Shown here: piece by piece, positions 31,891 through 41,342 of the stretch | How the letters are laid out: every line of letters starts with the position of its first letter | Numbering within the stretch: position 1 is the first letter of the stretch | From: Pelagibius sp. | GTDB taxonomy: Bacteria; Pseudomonadota; Alphaproteobacteria; Kiloniellales; Kiloniellaceae | Reading direction: 5' to 3' | Assembly: GCA_028280305.1 (NCBI GenBank) | Contig: JANQMC010000082.1 | Span: forward strand, 62,001-126,000 | DNA: 64,000 nt | Position numbers and translations under genes: made by a program | The notes under the pieces: generated by a model | The model's input: only the letters and a program-made list of their open reading frames with translations | Databases searched by the model: none | What the model was told of the DNA's origin: nothing

Positions 31891-34599
31891 CTACTCTGCC
31901 GCAACCAGGTTTTTGAAAGTGCCGCCGTTGCGCGTCAGGTCCTGAAAGCTGCCCTGCTCGACCAGGCGCCCCTCGCCCATCACCAGAATGGTTTCGAAGC
32001 GGCTGGCCAGTTCCGGGCGCTGCAGCGTCCAGATCACGCCGCGGCCTTTGCGCATCTCCAGGATGCTGTCGATCAACCGCACCAGGCTCGCCCGGTCGAG
32101 AACCGAGGCCGCCTCGTTGACGATCAGGATGTCCGGCTGCTTCAGCAGAGCGCGGCCGATCGCCAGCTTCTGGCGCTGCGCGACCGAAAGACGCCCGCCG
32201 CCGATACCGACGTTGTAGTCGAGCCCGACCTCGATCACCGTCTTGCGCAGGCCCAGATCGTCAAGCACCTCGGCAAGGGTCGTGCCGATGGTTTCCTCGG
32301 CCTTCGCCTGGCCATAGGCGAGGCGCCCGAAAAGGATGTTGTCCTGCAACGAAGCGGCGGCGTTGTAAGCATCGGCAACGTAGAACTCCACGGCGTCGGG
32401 ACAGTCTTTCTTCAGCCGCTCGGCCAGCCGCACCCGGGCATCGATAAGCCGTCCGGCCATGGCTTCGTCAACGAGGCCGAGGCGATGGCGGGCTTCGACA
32501 TAGTTGAACGGCAGGCCGCGCAGCAACTGGCGTGCCGCCTTGTCCAGGGCTTCCACCCCGGAATTCTCGACGCGGGTGACGATGGTGCGGAACTCCGGCA
32601 GCTCGTCGTCGCTGATGAAGCTGAACTGCTCGAAGAAGGGGTGACCCGGCGGCAGATCGGCAAAGATCTCGACCATGGTTTTGGCAATGGTCACGCCCAT
32701 GGTGACGAAAGCGTCGGTCAGGCCCGCCTCGCGCAGGACCTGGGCCAGGGTCTCGTTGGTGGCCAGCTTGTCGGAGACGAAATCGGCGCGCCGCGGCGTG
32801 CCGAACAGCAGGTTCTCCGCCACGCTTGCGTTCATGTTGTAGCGCTCGGCCTCGAAACGCACCACAAGGTCGTCATTGCCGCTGGTCGCCAGACGTTCGA
32901 CCATCGCCGCCCGGGCCTTCAGAATGCCCTCGGCCACCTCCGGCTTGTCTTCGGGGTCGATGGTGCCGGTCAGCCCGAAGCGATAGGCATCATCGATCAG
33001 ATCGACCACGGCGAGGACGTCCAGCAAACGCTCGGTCATGCCTTCCTTGTCGTCAGCGCCGGCAGCCGCGTAGTCGATCCAGTCGGCATTGATATCCAGA
33101 AGCGGGTTTCCGGCGCGCCGCGTTTCGGCGAGATCCGCCGCGCTGGTGGCGTGTTCCGCATCAGCCTCGATCACCGGACGGTGCTTCAGGCCGTAGAGCA
33201 GATTGTTCCGCAGCGAACCGGCAAAGTGATAGGCGTTCTGTCCGACATAGGAGAGACGCCGTCCGATCACCGCCGCGGGCAGTTCGCCGATGTCCTTGCC
33301 GGCGATCCAGAGATGGCCGGAGCTCGGCTGAACCAGGCCGGCCAGCAGCAGGCTGAGCTGTTCCATGCCGCTGCCGCTGCTGCCGACGATCGCAATGTGC
33401 TGGGTTACCTCGGTCGTGAAGCTGATGGACCGCAGCAGTGGAATGTCGTTCTCGTCGTTGAGGGTCAGGGCCGAAGCACTGATCTGACCGGCGAGCGGCG
33501 GCCCCGGATCGTTGTCCGCTGCCTGATGTTTCGGATCGATCATCTGCGGCGGCTGGAACTGATCGATGACCTGCTCGTACTTGATCTGCACGTCCAGGCG
33601 CTGCTGATCCCAGTCGATCAGTTCCTTGATCGGCGAGGGCAGGTCCTTATAGGCGGCAATGACCGCAACCAGCGCGCCGATATCCAGATGGCCGGAAATC
33701 GCCAACAGGCCGCCGCCGAGGTAGAAGACGAAAGGCGTGAACTGGGCGAGCAGATTGTTGAGGAATTTGACGAAGAACTTCCGCTGATAGATTTCGTAGC
33801 GGATGTTGAAGATGCGCCCCAGGCGGGAGGTGAGATCGGCGCGCTCGTAGTTCGTGGTGTCGTTGGCCTGCACCTCGACGGCGCCGTCGATCAGCTCGCC
33901 GATGCGCCCGGCCAGCATACGCGCGGTGAGCTGTCTTTCGCGTCCCAGGACCAGGATGCGCTTGCGCAGCTTGGGAATGAGAAAGGCCTGAAAAAGAACC
34001 ACCGCCGCCGCCACCATGCCGAGCCAGATCGACTGCACCATGATGAAGATCAGCGCCGTGAGCGCCTGACCGCCGAGGAACAGCGGCGTGGCGAAGGCAT
34101 CGCCGATGAAACCGCCCAGCGGTTCCACCTCGTCCTTGATCATGGTCGCCATCTCGGAGGGCTTGACCCGGCGGACATGGATCAGGGGGAAACGCAGGAT
34201 GCGGTCGCTGAGTTCGTAGCGCAGGCGGCGCAGCAGACGCTCGCCCATACGGCCCTTGCGGGTGTTGATGACGAACTTGAAGAGACCGTTGACGAGCACC
34301 AGGGTCAGAAACGAGAGGCTCAGCGCCAGCAGCATGTCGGCCTGATCCAGCGACAGGCCGTCGAACAGCGTGACTGGCCGGCCGAACAGCGCTTCGCCGA
34401 AGGGCAGATCCAGACTCATGAAGCTCTGGGTCGCACCGGGGCCGTCGAAACCTTGGCCCTGAATGCCTTCGTTGACGATCTGCTTGGGCAGGTTCAGCGA
34501 GAAGTAATAGAACGGCAGAGACAGCAGAACCAGGAACACGATAACCAATTGTTCCGGTTTGCTGTGCCGCCACACATACTTGAAAATACTTGGTTCCAT
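31891..34599 (-). CDS. ABC exporter with degenerate nucleotide-binding domain and large insertion
   Basis: The 902-residue protein has a type-IV ABC-exporter membrane domain (residues about 1-345, helices near 18-40, 90-112, 170-205, 285-325). An NBD follows in which the conserved residues are altered: Walker A GSSGSGMEQ has Met412 for Lys; Walker B ILIVNEA has Asn828 for Asp; the switch histidine is Gln860; the signature is LSVAQ. A Q-loop with SLRNNLLYG at 451-470 is normal, but about 350 residues separate it from the signature instead of about 70. Within that insert, SVAENLLFG (592-600) and SLQDNILFG (750-758) repeat the post-Q-loop motif. ATP hydrolysis by this chain looks impaired. Its partner, if any, is not in view. 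It is divergent from the glycosyltransferase operon. Confidence 0.85.
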   Translation of the reverse strand: MEPSIFKYVWRHSKPEQLVIVFLVLLSLPFYYFSLNLPKQIVNEGIQGQGFDGPGATQSFMSLDLPFGEALFGRPVTLFDGLSLDQADMLLALSLSFLTLVLVNGLFKFVINTRKGRMGERLLRRLRYELSDRILRFPLIHVRRVKPSEMATMIKDEVEPLGGFIGDAFATPLFLGGQALTALIFIMVQSIWLGMVAAAVVLFQAFLIPKLRKRILVLGRERQLTARMLAGRIGELIDGAVEVQANDTTNYERADLTSRLGRIFNIRYEIYQRKFFVKFLNNLLAQFTPFVFYLGGGLLAISGHLDIGALVAVIAAYKDLPSPIKELIDWDQQRLDVQIKYEQVIDQFQPPQMIDPKHQAADNDPGPPLAGQISASALTLNDENDIPLLRSISFTTEVTQHIAIVGSSGSGMEQLSLLLAGLVQPSSGHLWIAGKDIGELPAAVIGRRLSYVGQNAYHFAGSLRNNLLYGLKHRPVIEADAEHATSAADLAETRRAGNPLLDINADWIDYAAAGADDKEGMTERLLDVLAVVDLIDDAYRFGLTGTIDPEDKPEVAEGILKARAAMVERLATSGNDDLVVRFEAERYNMNASVAENLLFGTPRRADFVSDKLATNETLAQVLREAGLTDAFVTMGVTIAKTMVEIFADLPPGHPFFEQFSFISDDELPEFRTIVTRVENSGVEALDKAARQLLRGLPFNYVEARHRLGLVDEAMAGRLIDARVRLAERLKKDCPDAVEFYVADAYNAAASLQDNILFGRLAYGQAKAEETIGTTLAEVLDDLGLRKTVIEVGLDYNVGIGGGRLSVAQRQKLAIGRALLKQPDILIVNEAASVLDRASLVRLIDSILEMRKGRGVIWTLQRPELASRFETILVMGEGRLVEQGSFQDLTRNGGTFKNLVAAE

Positions 34600-34629
34600 A
34601 CCCCTCGTCGATCCGCGCTAACCGCTTGA

Positions 34630-34870
34630 TCCTGCGGTCAGCTCCAGCCCTTCTCCAGTGGCAACTTAGCCCAAGGCCCGGAATGGGTAAACGGTCGCCC
34701 CGAACTGGCTCTCCGGGGCGATCCCATCAATTCCACATCTGCTCCGGCGGCGGCAAGAGGCCCGCGATCACGCTTTCGTTGGTCTACGAGCGGGTTTTTC
34801 AGCAGGCTTCCTGCACAGCCGGGCCTGTGCCATAGTCGCGCCCGCGTGCAATGAGACGGGAGAATGCGGC
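34630..34870. promoter_or_regulatory. Divergent promoter region between the ABC exporter and glycosyltransferase operon
   Basis: The roughly 240-bp gap holds both promoters. A hairpin TCGCCCCG...CGGGGCGA lies at 34695-34721. No strong consensus -35/-10 pair is evident by eye. Confidence 0.4.
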
Positions 34871-36100
34871 GTGCAGGAAAGCCGCAGAGGCAAGCGGGTC
34901 CTCATCTACAGCCACGACAGCTTCGGCCTCGGCCACTTGCGCCGCTGCCGGGAAATTGCGCACACCCTGGCCGAGGCGCACAAGGCGCTGTCGGTGCTGA
35001 TTCTCTCCGGATCGCCGATCATCGGCTCCTTCGACTTTCGCGCCCGCGTCGACTTCGTGCGCGTGCCGGGGGTGATCAAGCTGCGCAACGGCGACTACAC
35101 CTCGCTGGCGCTGCACATCGATATCGAGCAGACCATGGCAATGCGCGAGTCGATCATCGAGCATACCGCCAAGGCCTTCGATCCCGATCTCTTCATCGTC
35201 GACAAGGAACCGCTCGGCCTGCGCGGTGAGGTTGAGGGCACCCTGGCGATGCTCGGAGAGCGCGGCACCCCCTGCGTGCTGGGCCTGCGCGACGTGATGG
35301 ACGAGCCCGGCCTGCTGGCGCCGGAATGGGAGCGCAAACAGGTGGTGCCCGCCCTGGCCCGCTACTACAACGACATTTGGATCTACGGCCTGCCGCAGAT
35401 CTGCGATCCGCTGGAGGGCATCGCGCTGCCGGATTCCGTGCGCAGCAAGATGAGCTATACCGGCTATCTGCGCCGCGGCATCCCGGAAGCGGCGGCACAG
35501 GTGACCCTGGAGAAGATCAAGGACCCCTTTATCCTGGTCACCGTCGGCGGCGGCGGCGACGGCGAGGCGATTATCGACTGGGTCCTGCGCGCCTACGAGG
35601 ACGACCCGGACCTGCCTCATCCGGCGCTGCTGGTTCTGGGGCCCTTCATGAACAGCGAGGTGCAGAGCGACCTTCAGGCCCGTGTCGCCAAGCTCGACAA
35701 GGTCGAGGCGATCACCTTTGAAGCGCGCATCGAAAACCTGATGGCACAGGCCGCCGGGCTGGTCTGCATGGGCGGCTACAACACCTTCTGCGAAGTCCTT
35801 TCCTTCGATAAGCGCGCCCTTCTCGTGCCCCGCACCGAACCGCGCATGGAGCAGTACATCCGGGCCTCGCGCGCGCAGGATCTGGGTCTGGTCCGCATGC
35901 TCCAGGACAACGGGCACCGCGACGCCCGGACGATGGCCGACGCCCTGCGCAGCCTGCCGCAGCAACACCTGCCTTCCGAAGTCGTCGTGCCCGGCCTTCT
36001 CGACGGGCCCAAGAACGTGGTCCGGCTGGCCGACCACTGGTTGGAACAGGGCAGCGAAGGGCTTGAATTGGCTGAAGCCGTGACCCTGGGGCAGGGGTAA
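34871..36100 (+). CDS. Predicted glycosyltransferase, GT28-like (COG4671 type)
   Basis: The 409-residue protein opens with KRVLIYSHDSFGLGHLRRCREIA, the GLGHLRR acceptor/UDP loop of MurG/GT28-like GT-B enzymes. It has VTVGGGGDGEAIID in the linker and a C-domain AGLVCMGGYNTFCEVLSF, the donor-nucleotide-binding region. The start is GTG at 34871 with GGGAG upstream. It is the first gene of a seven-gene operon with spacings of -4 to 19 bases. A paralogous protein is encoded at 39235 in the same operon. Donor and acceptor are unknown. Confidence 0.85.
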   Translation: MQESRRGKRVLIYSHDSFGLGHLRRCREIAHTLAEAHKALSVLILSGSPIIGSFDFRARVDFVRVPGVIKLRNGDYTSLALHIDIEQTMAMRESIIEHTAKAFDPDLFIVDKEPLGLRGEVEGTLAMLGERGTPCVLGLRDVMDEPGLLAPEWERKQVVPALARYYNDIWIYGLPQICDPLEGIALPDSVRSKMSYTGYLRRGIPEAAAQVTLEKIKDPFILVTVGGGGDGEAIIDWVLRAYEDDPDLPHPALLVLGPFMNSEVQSDLQARVAKLDKVEAITFEARIENLMAQAAGLVCMGGYNTFCEVLSFDKRALLVPRTEPRMEQYIRASRAQDLGLVRMLQDNGHRDARTMADALRSLPQQHLPSEVVVPGLLDGPKNVVRLADHWLEQGSEGLELAEAVTLGQG

Positions 36101-36111
36101 CACCGGTCGCA

Positions 36112-37455
36112 ATGCAGCCTGCCAATTCCGACCCTCAACAGGACCGCCTGAGGCAGAGCCCTTCGGCGCAGGCGTCCGGCGCAGGCTCCCCGGCCATCGC
36201 CGTGGTTCTGAAGGGCTATCCCCGCCTTTCCGAGACCTTTATCGCCCAGGAACTGCTGGCGCTTGAGCGGCGCGGGTTCCGGCTGCAACTGGTTTCGCTG
36301 CGCCATCCGACCGATACCAAGCGCCATCCGATCCACGGCGAGATCACCGCGCCGGTCAGCTACCTGCCGGAATACCTCTACCAGGAACTGCCGAGGGTGT
36401 GGCGGAGCTGGCGCCGGGCCCGCAGGCTGCCGGGCTACCGCCTGGCCCGGCGCACCTTCCTGCAAGATCTCTGGCGCGACCGCACACCGAACCGTATCCG
36501 CCGCTTCGGACAGGCCTGCGTCCTGGCCGCGGAGCTGCCGCAGGACGTCGAAAGGCTCTACGCCCACTTCCTCCACACGCCGGCCTCCGTGGCGCGCTAT
36601 GCGGCCATGATGCGGGGCCTGCCCTGGTGTGCTTCGGCCCACGCAAAGGACATCTGGACCCTGCCGGACTGGGAAAAGCGCGAAAAGCTGGCCGACCTGG
36701 ACTGGCTGGTCACCTGCACCGCCTATGGTGCCGAGCATCTGCGCAGCCTGGCGCCGGAAGCCGGGCGGGTCGGTCTGGTCTATCACGGGCTCGATCTCAG
36801 CCGCTTTGCTGCCCCTGCCGCCTCACCGGAGGCGTCTCCTGAGGCGGCAGCGCGCAACGGCAGCAGCCCGGCGGCGGCGGTGCACCTGCTCTCGGTCGGG
36901 CGTCTGGTCGAAAAAAAGGGCTATGACGACCTGCTGGCGGCCCTCGCCGCCCTGCCGCCGGACCTGCACTGGCAGCTCACCCAGATCGGCGGGGGGCCGC
37001 TTGCCCAAAAACTGGAACAGCAGGCGGAAGAGCTGGGGCTGAGCGGGCGGATTTCCTGGCTCGGGCCCCAGGCGCAGGAGGCGGTACTGGCGCAGTACCG
37101 CAGCGCCGACCTTTTCATCCTGGCCAGCCGCATCGCCCGCAGTGGCGACCGCGACGGCCTGCCCAACGTGCTGATGGAGGCCCAGAGCCAGGGCCTGGCC
37201 TGCCTGGCCACGGCGGTTGCGGCGATTCCGGAGCTGATCGAAGACGGAGTCAGCGGCGCCCTGGTGCCGCCGGAGGATCCCGCCGCCCTGGGCCGGGCGC
37301 TGGCCGGCCTGATCGCCGATCCCGGCCTCAGATCCCGGCTTGGCCGCGCCGGCGAGGCCCGAATTCGCAGGGATTTTGATATGCACAGGGGGATCGATGC
37401 TTTAGACCGGTTGCTGAGATCCGGAAAAGCGCACAAAAGCGCCGAATCGCTGTAG
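36112..37455 (+). CDS. Glycosyltransferase family 4
   Basis: The 447-residue GT-B enzyme has an N-domain with VLKGYPRLSETFIAQELLALE and a GT4 C-domain: VHLLSVGRLVEKKGYDDLLAALA, ILASRIARSGDRDGLPNVLMEAQSQG (the E-x7-E motif) and a C-terminal helix. The first 30 residues are low-complexity. 'YPRLSETFI' openings are common in GT4 enzymes of exopolysaccharide and glycolipid pathways. Second in the operon, 11 bases after the previous stop. Confidence 0.9.
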   Translation: MQPANSDPQQDRLRQSPSAQASGAGSPAIAVVLKGYPRLSETFIAQELLALERRGFRLQLVSLRHPTDTKRHPIHGEITAPVSYLPEYLYQELPRVWRSWRRARRLPGYRLARRTFLQDLWRDRTPNRIRRFGQACVLAAELPQDVERLYAHFLHTPASVARYAAMMRGLPWCASAHAKDIWTLPDWEKREKLADLDWLVTCTAYGAEHLRSLAPEAGRVGLVYHGLDLSRFAAPAASPEASPEAAARNGSSPAAAVHLLSVGRLVEKKGYDDLLAALAALPPDLHWQLTQIGGGPLAQKLEQQAEELGLSGRISWLGPQAQEAVLAQYRSADLFILASRIARSGDRDGLPNVLMEAQSQGLACLATAVAAIPELIEDGVSGALVPPEDPAALGRALAGLIADPGLRSRLGRAGEARIRRDFDMHRGIDALDRLLRSGKAHKSAESL

Positions 37456-37474
37456 GGTAGTCCTGTTCCAGACC

Positions 37475-38605
37475 ATGCGTATCGCCTTTTATGCCCCACT
37501 GAAACCGCCGACCCACGCGAACCCCTCCGGGGATCGCCTGATGGCGCGGCTGCTGATGCAGGCCCTGGAACAGGCCGGCCACGACGTCACCCTGGCCAGC
37601 CGCTACCGCAGCCGGGAGGCTGCCGGCGATGCAAAGCGCCAGACAAGGCTGCAGAAGACCGGCACCCGCCTGGCCGAACGGCTGATCCGGCGCTATCGGG
37701 CATTGCCGGCACGCCAGCGCCCGCAACTCTGGTTCACCTATCACCTCTACTACAAGGCCCCGGACTGGATCGGCCCGGCCGTCGCCAAGGCCTTGAAGAT
37801 CCCCTATGTGGTGGCCGAGGCTTCGGTTGCGCATAAGCGCGCCAGCGGGCCCTGGGCAGCCAGCCACCGCGCAGTGCTGCAGGCCCTGGAACAGGCCACG
37901 GCGGTGGTCACCCTGAACCCGCTCGACGCCAAGCTGATCCCCGACCAGGCAAAGGTCCGCACCCTTAAGCCCTTTCTCGACACCGCGCCCTACGACGCGG
38001 TCCTCGCGCTGCGCGACGACTACCGTCAGGCCCTGGCCCGCGAGCAGCACCTGGACCCGGAAATGCCCTGGCTGCTGGCCGCCGCCATGACCCGGCGCGG
38101 CGACAAGCTGGCCTCCTACCAGATGCTGGCCCAGGCGCTGCGGGCGATCCCGGACATGCCCTGGCAGCTCGTGGTCGCCGGCGACGGCGAAGCCTATGAA
38201 GAGGTGCGCCAGGCCTTTGCCTGGGCGATGCCGGAGCGGGTGCGCTTTCTCGGCCTGGTCCAGCCCGAAGTGATGCCGGCGCTTTACAGCGCCTGCGACC
38301 TGCTGGTCTGGCCGGCGGTGAACGAGGCCTATGGCATGGCGCTGCTGGAGGCCCAGGCTGCCGGCCTGCCGGTCGTCGCCGGGCGCAGTCCGGGGGTGGA
38401 GAACGTCGTCGCGGAAGGCGTTACCGGTTATCTCTGCGACCCCGGCCTTGCCACCTTTGCCGCCAGCGTACGGGAAATCCTGACCCAGACCGCAAGCCGC
38501 GCCGCCATGGGCGAGGCGGCGCCGCGGATGGTGGCGGAGAATCACAGCCTGCTGGCCGCCGCCCGCCGCCTGAACAGCATCCTGGAAGAAGCGAGCCGCG
38601 GTTGA
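37475..38605 (+). CDS. Glycosyltransferase family 4
   Basis: The 376-residue protein starts MRIAFYAPLKPPTHANPSGDR, which contains the GT-B N-terminal loop, and has the C-domain motifs LVVAGDGEAYEEVRQAF, FLGLVQPEVMPALYSACDLLVWPAVNEAYGMALLEAQAAGLPVVAG (the donor-site E-x7-E). A helix of Arg residues at 44-75 is basic. It overlaps the next gene by four bases (TTGA). Third gene of the operon. Confidence 0.92.
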   Translation: MRIAFYAPLKPPTHANPSGDRLMARLLMQALEQAGHDVTLASRYRSREAAGDAKRQTRLQKTGTRLAERLIRRYRALPARQRPQLWFTYHLYYKAPDWIGPAVAKALKIPYVVAEASVAHKRASGPWAASHRAVLQALEQATAVVTLNPLDAKLIPDQAKVRTLKPFLDTAPYDAVLALRDDYRQALAREQHLDPEMPWLLAAAMTRRGDKLASYQMLAQALRAIPDMPWQLVVAGDGEAYEEVRQAFAWAMPERVRFLGLVQPEVMPALYSACDLLVWPAVNEAYGMALLEAQAAGLPVVAGRSPGVENVVAEGVTGYLCDPGLATFAASVREILTQTASRAAMGEAAPRMVAENHSLLAAARRLNSILEEASRG

Positions 38606-39216
38606 CGGCGCTGCTGTTGATCCGCCACGGCCCGACCGCCTGGAACGAGCAGGGCCTGATCCAGGGGCGCAGCGATCCCCCGCTTTCCGACAAGGGGCGC
38701 AGCACGGTGGCGCGCTGGTGCCTGCCGGCGGCAACCGACAACGCCGACTGGATCGTCAGCCCGCTTCAGAGGGCGAGACAGACCGCCGAAATCCTCAACC
38801 GCAAGGTCCTGCGGGGCGGCGCCCTGCGGCCCGAGCCGCGGCTGGTCGAGGCGGACTGGGGCGCCTGGGAAGGCCGGCGCCTTGCCGAGCTGCGCGCCGA
38901 GGGCGGTGCGCAGATGGCCGAAAACGAAGCGCGGGGCCTGGATTTTCAGCCCCCCAAAGGCGAAAGTCCCCGGATGGTCCAGCAGCGGCTGGCCCCGCTG
39001 TTGTCAGAACTTGCCGACCGTCGGCAAACTGTCGTCGCGGTGACGCACAAGGGCGTGATCCGGGCGCTCTACGCCCTTGCCAGCGGCTGGGACATGCGCG
39101 AAAAGCCAGCGGACAAGCTGCAATGGTCCTGCGCCCACGGCTTTGAGCTGTCCGCAGGGGGCAAGCTGCGGATATCGGAACTCAACATCCCGCTGCAGAC
39201 GGAAAACAAGGGATAG
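38602..39216 (+). CDS. Histidine phosphatase-family protein (PhoE/cobC-like)
   Basis: The 204-residue protein carries the phosphatase RHG motif LLIRHGPTAWNEQGLIQGR with the phospho-accepting His, then SPLQRARQTAEIL and EADWGAWEGRR, and the second-His motif VVAVTHKGVIRAL. The start is TTG overlapping the previous stop, a sign of translational coupling. Such phosphatases act on small phospho-metabolites or sugar phosphates; within a glycan operon a sugar-phosphate or lipid-phosphate substrate is a plausible inference. Confidence 0.9.
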   Translation: MTALLLIRHGPTAWNEQGLIQGRSDPPLSDKGRSTVARWCLPAATDNADWIVSPLQRARQTAEILNRKVLRGGALRPEPRLVEADWGAWEGRRLAELRAEGGAQMAENEARGLDFQPPKGESPRMVQQRLAPLLSELADRRQTVVAVTHKGVIRALYALASGWDMREKPADKLQWSCAHGFELSAGGKLRISELNIPLQTENKG

Positions 39217-39234
39217 AGAGGCGGAAACGGGGTT

Positions 39235-40521
39235 TTGGCGAGACAAACACAAGCAGATGAGACGGCAACGGAAGCTGACGGAACATCGATGGGCGGCGAC
39301 ACCTGCGATGTGATGCTCTATGTCCAGCACCTGCTGGGGATCGGCCATGTCCGCCGCGCTGCGGTGCTGGCCCGCGCCCTCCAGCGCGCCGGCCTGAAGG
39401 TCGTTTTCGTCACCGGCGGCCTGCCGATCGGCGATCTGGGGTTTTCCGACCTGCCGGGCCTGCCGTCCATCGAGGTGGTGCAACTGGCGCCGGCCCGCGC
39501 CCAGGATGAGACCTTTGCGGTTCTGGTCGACGCCGACGACCGCCCGGTCGACGAGGCCTGGATGGACGCGCGCCGGGGTGAGTTGCTGGCGGTCTACCGC
39601 CGCTGTCGGCCCCGGGTGGTGATGATCGAGCTTTATCCCTTCGGGCGGCGCAAGATGCGCTTCGAGCTGGAACCGCTGATCGCAGAGGCCCGTGGGGACC
39701 AGCCGCCGGCGCTGATCGCCTGCTCCCTGCGCGACATCATCAATCGGCCGGAAAAGGCCGACAAGGCCGTCTGGATGCTGGACACCTTCCGCCGCGGTTT
39801 CGACCTGCTCTACGTCCACGGCGACCCGGACTTCTTCAATCTCGAAACCAGCTTCCCCGAAGCGGCCACGCTGGCCGAACGGCTGCATTACACCGGTTAC
39901 GTGACCGAGGCCGGGCGGCAGTTGCCGCCGCCGCAGGCAGACGATCCGGAAGCCGGCCATGGCGAGGTCATCGTCTCCGTCGGCGGCGGGGCCGTCGGCC
40001 GCCACCTTGTCGAAGCGGCCCTGGAAGCCAAGGCCCTGTCGCCGCTGGCCGATGCCCCCTGGCGGGTGCTGATCGGCCCCAACATGCCGGAATCAGCGTT
40101 TCAGGAAGTCGTTGCCGCCGCCCCGGCGGGCGTCAAGGTCGAGCGGGCGCGCAGCGACTTCGCCCTGCTGCTGACCCGGGCGCGCCTGTCGATCAGCCAG
40201 GGCGGCTACAATACCCTGATGGAGGTCATGGCCGCCGGCCTGCCCGGCATCGTCGTGCCCTTTGCCGGCGGCACCGAAACCGAGCAGACCCTGCGCGCCG
40301 GCATCCTGGCCGAGCGCGGCTATCTGACCGTTGTCGACGAGGCGGGCCTGAACGGCGCCAGCCTGGCCGCCGGCATAACCCGGGCCCTGGAAGCCCCTCG
40401 GGAGCAGAAACCGAAGCCCTTCGCCATGGACGGCGCCGACGAAACCGCACGCCATCTGATCGCGAAACTGGCGGAGAGAGATTTGGCAGCGCCGGACGGA
40501 CGGCGGGAGCGTGAGGCGTGA
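39235..40521 (+). CDS. Predicted glycosyltransferase, GT28-like (paralogue of the first operon gene)
   Basis: The 428-residue protein (410 if it starts at ATG 39289, an equally plausible start) has VMLYVQHLLGIGHVRRAAVLARAL, the GIGHVRR loop of GT28-like enzymes, EVIVSVGGGAVGRHLVEAAL and the C-domain SISQGGYNTLMEVMAAGLPGIVVPF. Its order and spacing parallel the protein encoded at 34871, so an ancient duplication in the operon is likely. It ends with four bases shared with the deacetylase-like gene. Confidence 0.85.
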   Translation: MARQTQADETATEADGTSMGGDTCDVMLYVQHLLGIGHVRRAAVLARALQRAGLKVVFVTGGLPIGDLGFSDLPGLPSIEVVQLAPARAQDETFAVLVDADDRPVDEAWMDARRGELLAVYRRCRPRVVMIELYPFGRRKMRFELEPLIAEARGDQPPALIACSLRDIINRPEKADKAVWMLDTFRRGFDLLYVHGDPDFFNLETSFPEAATLAERLHYTGYVTEAGRQLPPPQADDPEAGHGEVIVSVGGGAVGRHLVEAALEAKALSPLADAPWRVLIGPNMPESAFQEVVAAAPAGVKVERARSDFALLLTRARLSISQGGYNTLMEVMAAGLPGIVVPFAGGTETEQTLRAGILAERGYLTVVDEAGLNGASLAAGITRALEAPREQKPKPFAMDGADETARHLIAKLAERDLAAPDGRREREA

Positions 40522-41342
40522 GCGACTGGCGGCCTCTGGATCAGGAACTGGACCGCTGGGCCGCGGCGGGCCGGAAGGCCAGCCTGTGGTGGCGCGACGA
40601 CGATGCCGGAGCGCCGACCGCCGCTCTGGAGCGCCTGCTCGATCTCGCGGCCCGCAGCGGTCAACCGCTGGCCCTGGCGGTCATTCCCGACCGCGCGGAG
40701 GCCGCCCTGGCCGAACGCCTTTCAAAACAGGCCCCTGACATCGCCGTCCTGCAGCACGGCTTCGCCCACCGCAACCACGCGCCGGACGGCGAGAAGAAAT
40801 GCGAGCTCACAGCGCCGCGGCAACGGCCGGAAACGCCGGAAGAACTGGGCCGTGGCCGGGAGACCCTGAAAGCGCTCTTCGATGCCCGGGCGCTGCCGGT
40901 TCTCGTACCGCCCTGGAATCGTATCGATCCCGAAATGACGGCGGCGCTGCCGGCGCTGGGTTTCACCGGCCTCTCGACCTACAAGGCCCGCAAGCAACCG
41001 CAACCCCGGCCGGGCCTGCAGCAGGTGAACTGTCACCTGGACATTCTGCAGTGGCGCCCGGAACGCCGCTTCCTCGGTTTCGCCGAGGCCGTTGCCCTGC
41101 TGACGGATCATCTGAGGGCCCGGCGCGAAGGCAACGCCGATCCGGCGGAGCCGAGTGGAATCCTGAGCCACCACGCGGTGCATGACGAGGCCGCCTGGGC
41201 CTTTCTCGAAGACCTGCTGGAGCGGCTCGCCCGCCATCCGGCGGTCCGGTTCCTGCCGGCCGCCGAGGCCTTTGCGCCCGACCGCCGGCTGGAGACCGGC
41301 CAGCCCGCCGAAGCAGGCCGGCGCGCCGGAGGCGGCGCATGA
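40518..41342 (+). CDS. Polysaccharide deacetylase-like (NodB-like) protein
   Basis: The 274-residue product shows NodB-type motifs in altered form: RDDDAG (Asp27-29) as the first Asp motif, LQHGFAHRNH (His80, His84, His87) as the metal-binding motif, and VPPWNRID as motif 3. LSHHA (218-219) may be the last. CE4 enzymes remove N-acetyl groups from glycans using one metal ion. The degree of divergence leaves a different amide hydrolase possible. The start GTG overlaps the previous stop. Within the operon it would act on a glycan made by the glycosyltransferases. Confidence 0.75.
   Translation: MSDWRPLDQELDRWAAAGRKASLWWRDDDAGAPTAALERLLDLAARSGQPLALAVIPDRAEAALAERLSKQAPDIAVLQHGFAHRNHAPDGEKKCELTAPRQRPETPEELGRGRETLKALFDARALPVLVPPWNRIDPEMTAALPALGFTGLSTYKARKQPQPRPGLQQVNCHLDILQWRPERRFLGFAEAVALLTDHLRARREGNADPAEPSGILSHHAVHDEAAWAFLEDLLERLARHPAVRFLPAAEAFAPDRRLETGQPAEAGRRAGGGA

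Noticed and set aside
31852-34629. 925-residue plus-strand frame antisense to the ABC exporter
   Set aside because: Composition (Gln/Asp/Arg/Val-rich, no domain motif) is typical of an antisense shadow; the minus-strand exporter has recognisable membrane helices and NBD motifs.
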